A stretch of 64,000 bases of DNA from Tragulus kanchil (Eukaryota > Chordata > Mammalia > Artiodactyla > Tragulidae): the NCBI GenBank assembly GCA_022376925.1, contig JAIOJX010000006.1, forward strand, positions 57,624,658 through 57,688,657. The letters run 5' to 3'. A program made the translations under genes and the position numbers. The notes beneath the pieces were generated by a model, which ran no database searches, had not been told where the DNA came from, and saw only the letters and a program-made list of their open reading frames with translations. How positions within the stretch are numbered: the first letter of the stretch is position 1; every line of letters starts with the position of its first letter. Shown here piece by piece: positions 61,350-64,000 of the stretch.

Positions 61350-63282
61350 TGATCCTTGGTGGTCCAGGGGCTAAAACAATGCATTCCAAATGCAGGGGCC
61401 CAGGTTCAATCTCTGGTCTGGGAAATAGATCCCATATTCCACAAGTAAGACTCAGTGCAACTGAATGAATAAAGTAAATATTCTTTTAAAAAAAATAAAG
61501 AATGAAAGAATAGATTAGAAAAGAGAAAATCTAAAAAGAACAAATTAAATATATCACATGACAGCTATAAAAATGCTCACAAAAATAAACCTCGAAAAGT
61601 AGGCAAAATATATGACTAGACAATACTTACAAAAATATGCCAAATTACACCCATGCTTATATGCAAACCAAAGAAAGTTTCTCTTCCTCAACTATTATCT
61701 ATGGCAAAGATTAAAAACCTCAATACTACAGGCAAGGAAGAGAAAAGTTATTCTCATATATGACTGGTAAGAGTGCAAATTTCTTAGTACAACAAAATAC
61801 ATAAATAAAATCATTCAAGTACAATTTAGTTATTATCCTTTCCATACACATTGTCTATTTACCACTATTTCAAACAGTGACAGCGCAATGAATAAATCAA
61901 GTTTTCCTAGGTTTTGCCCCACTCGATCTGAGTTTTCTGATTGACTAATTCAGCCCTATATATAAATGCTACAGTACAAGAATAATAAAAGCAATCTGTG
62001 CTACCTATTTTCCTAATCATTGTACAACCACTATCCTAACCACAGTTTGCTTTCAAAACTCTAACATTAGCTTTAAAATCCATCAACTATCAAAGTGGAT
62101 TTCTTTCTCTACAGAACAACCACCAAAATTCATGCTTCCCTCCGCAAGATTTATCACATAATTTTTCACTTTTATTTGGGTTACGGCAGCATATTTTCCT
62201 CCAGTCTCCCACATCTCCAGTATGCATGCAATATTTACAGTTAATATATTTTCTAATAAAACAAAATTATATACAGAAACATTTTGTTTCTAAGAATAAA
62301 AATCTTAAAACTGTTAATCACATGACCCACTATCAGGGCCTAAGAACGACAAAGGAAAAGAATGATAAATCTGATTGCTATCAGAATGATAGTGATCCTT
62401 GGTGGTCCAGGGGCTAAAACAATGCATTCCAAATGCAGGGGCCCAGGTTCAATCTCTGGTCTGGGAAATAGATCCCATATTCCACAAGTAAGACTCAGTG
62501 CAACTGAATGAATAAAGTAAATATTCTTTTAAAAAAAATAAAGAATGAAAGAATAGATTAGAAAAGAGAAAATCTAAAAAGAACAAATTAAATATATCAC
62601 ATGACAGCTATAAAAATGCTCACAAAAATAAACCTCGAAAAGTAGGCAAAATATATGACTAGACAATACTTACAAAAATATGCCAAATTACACCCATGCT
62701 TATATGCAAACCAAAGAAAGTTTCTCTTCCTCAACTATTATCTATGGCAAAGATTAAAAACCTCAATACTACAGGCAAGGAAGAGAAAAGTTATTCTCAT
62801 ATATGACTGGTAAGAGTGCAAATTTCTTAGTACAACAAAATACATAAATAAAATCATTCAAGTACAATTTAGTTATTATCCTTTCCATACACATTGTCTA
62901 TTTACCACTATTTCAAACAGTGACAGCGCAATGAATAAATCAAGTTTTCCTAGGTTTTGCCCCACTCGATCTGAGTTTTCTGATTGACTAATTCAGCCCT
63001 ATATATAAATGCTACAGTACAAGAATAATAAAAGCAATCTGTGCTACCTATTTTCCTAATCATTGTACAACCACTATCCTAACCACAGTTTGCTTTCAAA
63101 ACTCTAACATTAGCTTTAAAATCCATCAACTATCAAAGTGGATTTCTTTCTCTACAGAACAACCACCAAAATTCATGCTTCCCTCCGCAAGATTTATCAC
63201 ATAATTTTTCACTTTTATTTGGGTTACGGCAGCATATTTTCCTCCAGTCTCCCACATCTCCAGTATGCATGCAATATTTACA
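61193..63282. repeat. Direct duplication, unit 1.04 kb (pair 21)
   Basis: 61193-62239 recurs at 62236-63282 (offset 1043), joined through the 4-base overlap taca. Confidence 0.97.
61350..61500 (+). mobile_element. tRNA-derived SINE, short and diverged (duplicated at 62393-62543)
   Basis: ccttggtggtccaggggcta head, ggttcaatctctggtctggg B-box region and an A-rich tail. Same type as 29352-29495. Confidence 0.75.
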
Positions 63283-63675
63283 ATTATGATTGTGGTTGAA
63301 TATGCATGAATTTCCCTTGAAAGTAATATGGTAATAATACCAAAATCTACCAAAATATTTCATGTAGTGTATCTACTTAAAAGAACTATTAAACTCATTT
63401 AGCTTTTTAGATTGCAAAAATGCAAGATTTTGAGGAAATATAACTATTGAATTCATCTTTCAGTTTTCTGTCAAACTGAAATGAAACACAATATATAAAA
63501 TAAAACTACTGAACTACTAAATATGCATGTCTTATCTCTTCCATAAAATTTAAGAAACAGAAAATCTTAACTCATATCTAATCAGTAATTGACCCTCTAA
63601 AAGTACAGTTCAGTTCCTTGAATCCTCTTAACCTTAATTTTCATTTATCAGTTTAAAAAATAAATGACAAAATAC
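62544..63675. other. Intron before the 63676 exon
   Basis: Unique AT-rich intron; nothing gene-like. Short frames near 63126-63363 are incidental. Confidence 0.5.
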
Positions 63676-64000
63676 CTGTCAAGTGAAGACTCTGTATCCT
63701 GTAGATGTTCTTTTTTCAGAGAGTCATCTCTCAAGCTTTCACACTGTGATTTTTCTCTCACATCTTCTGAAATGTATCCATGGTCAACACTGTGACTGAT
63801 TTCTAGTGATTTTTGATTTGAATGTTTCCTGTTTTTTTCTCTCACAGTTCGACTCCACCATGATAAATTTTCTTCACTGTTTTCTGAGGATTTTCGAAAA
63901 CCACAATGCACAGAATCCTGAGGGACTACTGCCAAAGATGAGCTAGATGGTTCAAAATTTCTGTCCTTGTTATGAAACAACACTTCTTCATCATCTGAGG
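63676..64000 (-). CDS. CWF19L2: CWF19L2 large internal exon (partial)
   Basis: At least 325 nt of a large exon, open in one frame to the window edge, so its 5' end lies beyond 64000. Donor GTATTT at 63670-63675, leaving a 2-base overhang (AG). It encodes 107 full codons: SDDEEVLFHNKDRNFEPSSS at the start and QDTESSLDR at the end. The composition is acidic, serine-rich and basic in patches (SRTVREKNRKHSNQKS), as expected for the disordered N-terminal/middle region of CWF19L2, which lacks an enzymatic fold. Phase and order fit the exon at 41671-41767. No start codon is required here; the apparent first residue of the longest frame is a GTG valine. Identification rests on linkage to the unmistakable downstream exons plus general resemblance. 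Confidence 0.88.

Noticed and set aside
1..64000. CRISPR-like or satellite array
   Set aside because: Repeats are about 1.1 kb pairs with different content each time, not short repeats with spacers or a common satellite unit.

Overview
The window is nuclear DNA from a ruminant, most likely a pecoran (bovid-type) mammal. It contains ruminant-restricted BovB LINE and Bov-tA SINE sequence, cetartiodactyl tRNA-Glu-derived (CHR-type) SINEs and artiodactyl L1 5' and 3' UTRs, all lying in large AT-rich introns. There is no bacterial, viral or organellar gene.

The only host gene I can support is CWF19L2, a CwfJ-family spliceosome factor, on the minus strand. Seven of its internal exons are visible, running from high to low coordinates: 63676-64000 (continues beyond the window), 41671-41767, 39386-39478, 35236-35352 (present a second time at 36321-36437), 34308-34445, 24730-24942 and 5992-6108. 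All have GT-AG splice sites and compatible phases. They cover part of the acidic/serine-rich middle of the protein and the beginning of its C-terminal CwfJ/HIT-like domain. The last exons, which would complete that domain, lie left of position 1, and the promoter and first exons lie beyond 64000.

Everything else is intron. By region: 1.7-4.5 kb, a CHR SINE and a 5'-truncated L1, both antisense. 6.7-23.6 kb, a stack of L1s: a twin-primed (5'-inverted) L1 at 7.2-10.9 kb, then an L1 at 10.9-18.2 kb, then a second L1 at 18.2-23.6 kb. 24-26.2 kb, old DNA transposon/MIR pieces, a SINE and an L1 tail. 26.7-30.4 kb, two BovB tails head to head. 29.3-32.5 kb, three tRNA-derived SINEs. 33.5-36.3 kb, a hAT-type and a Tigger-type MITE. 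36.8-38.7 kb, an L1 5' UTR joined to a BovB 3' end. 39.6-42.2 kb, three SINEs. 42.6-49.1 kb, old HAL1/L1M sequence broken by a younger L1 tail and a SINE. 50.4-57.5 kb, one old L1 interrupted by another L1 tail and a SINE. 57.5-63.7 kb, mostly unique intron.

The dominant structure is not biological sequence content but layout. Twenty times in 64 kb a stretch of about 1.04-1.21 kb is followed almost immediately by a near-identical copy of itself, regardless of what it contains (L1, SINE, unique intron or a coding exon). The window reads as 21 blocks of about 1.6-6.3 kb laid end to end, each sharing about 1.1 kb with its neighbour. The inner ends of the copies often carry homopolymer errors, filler bases or a 3-8 base micro-overlap. 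The simplest explanation is untrimmed contig overlaps (false duplications). Removing one copy of each gives about 42 kb of real sequence. This matters for annotation because one CWF19L2 exon is duplicated in frame. I saw no previously undescribed functional system. The best sequence-level curiosities are a triple perfect hairpin at 52419-52492 (second copy 53497-53570) and the textbook twin-primed L1.
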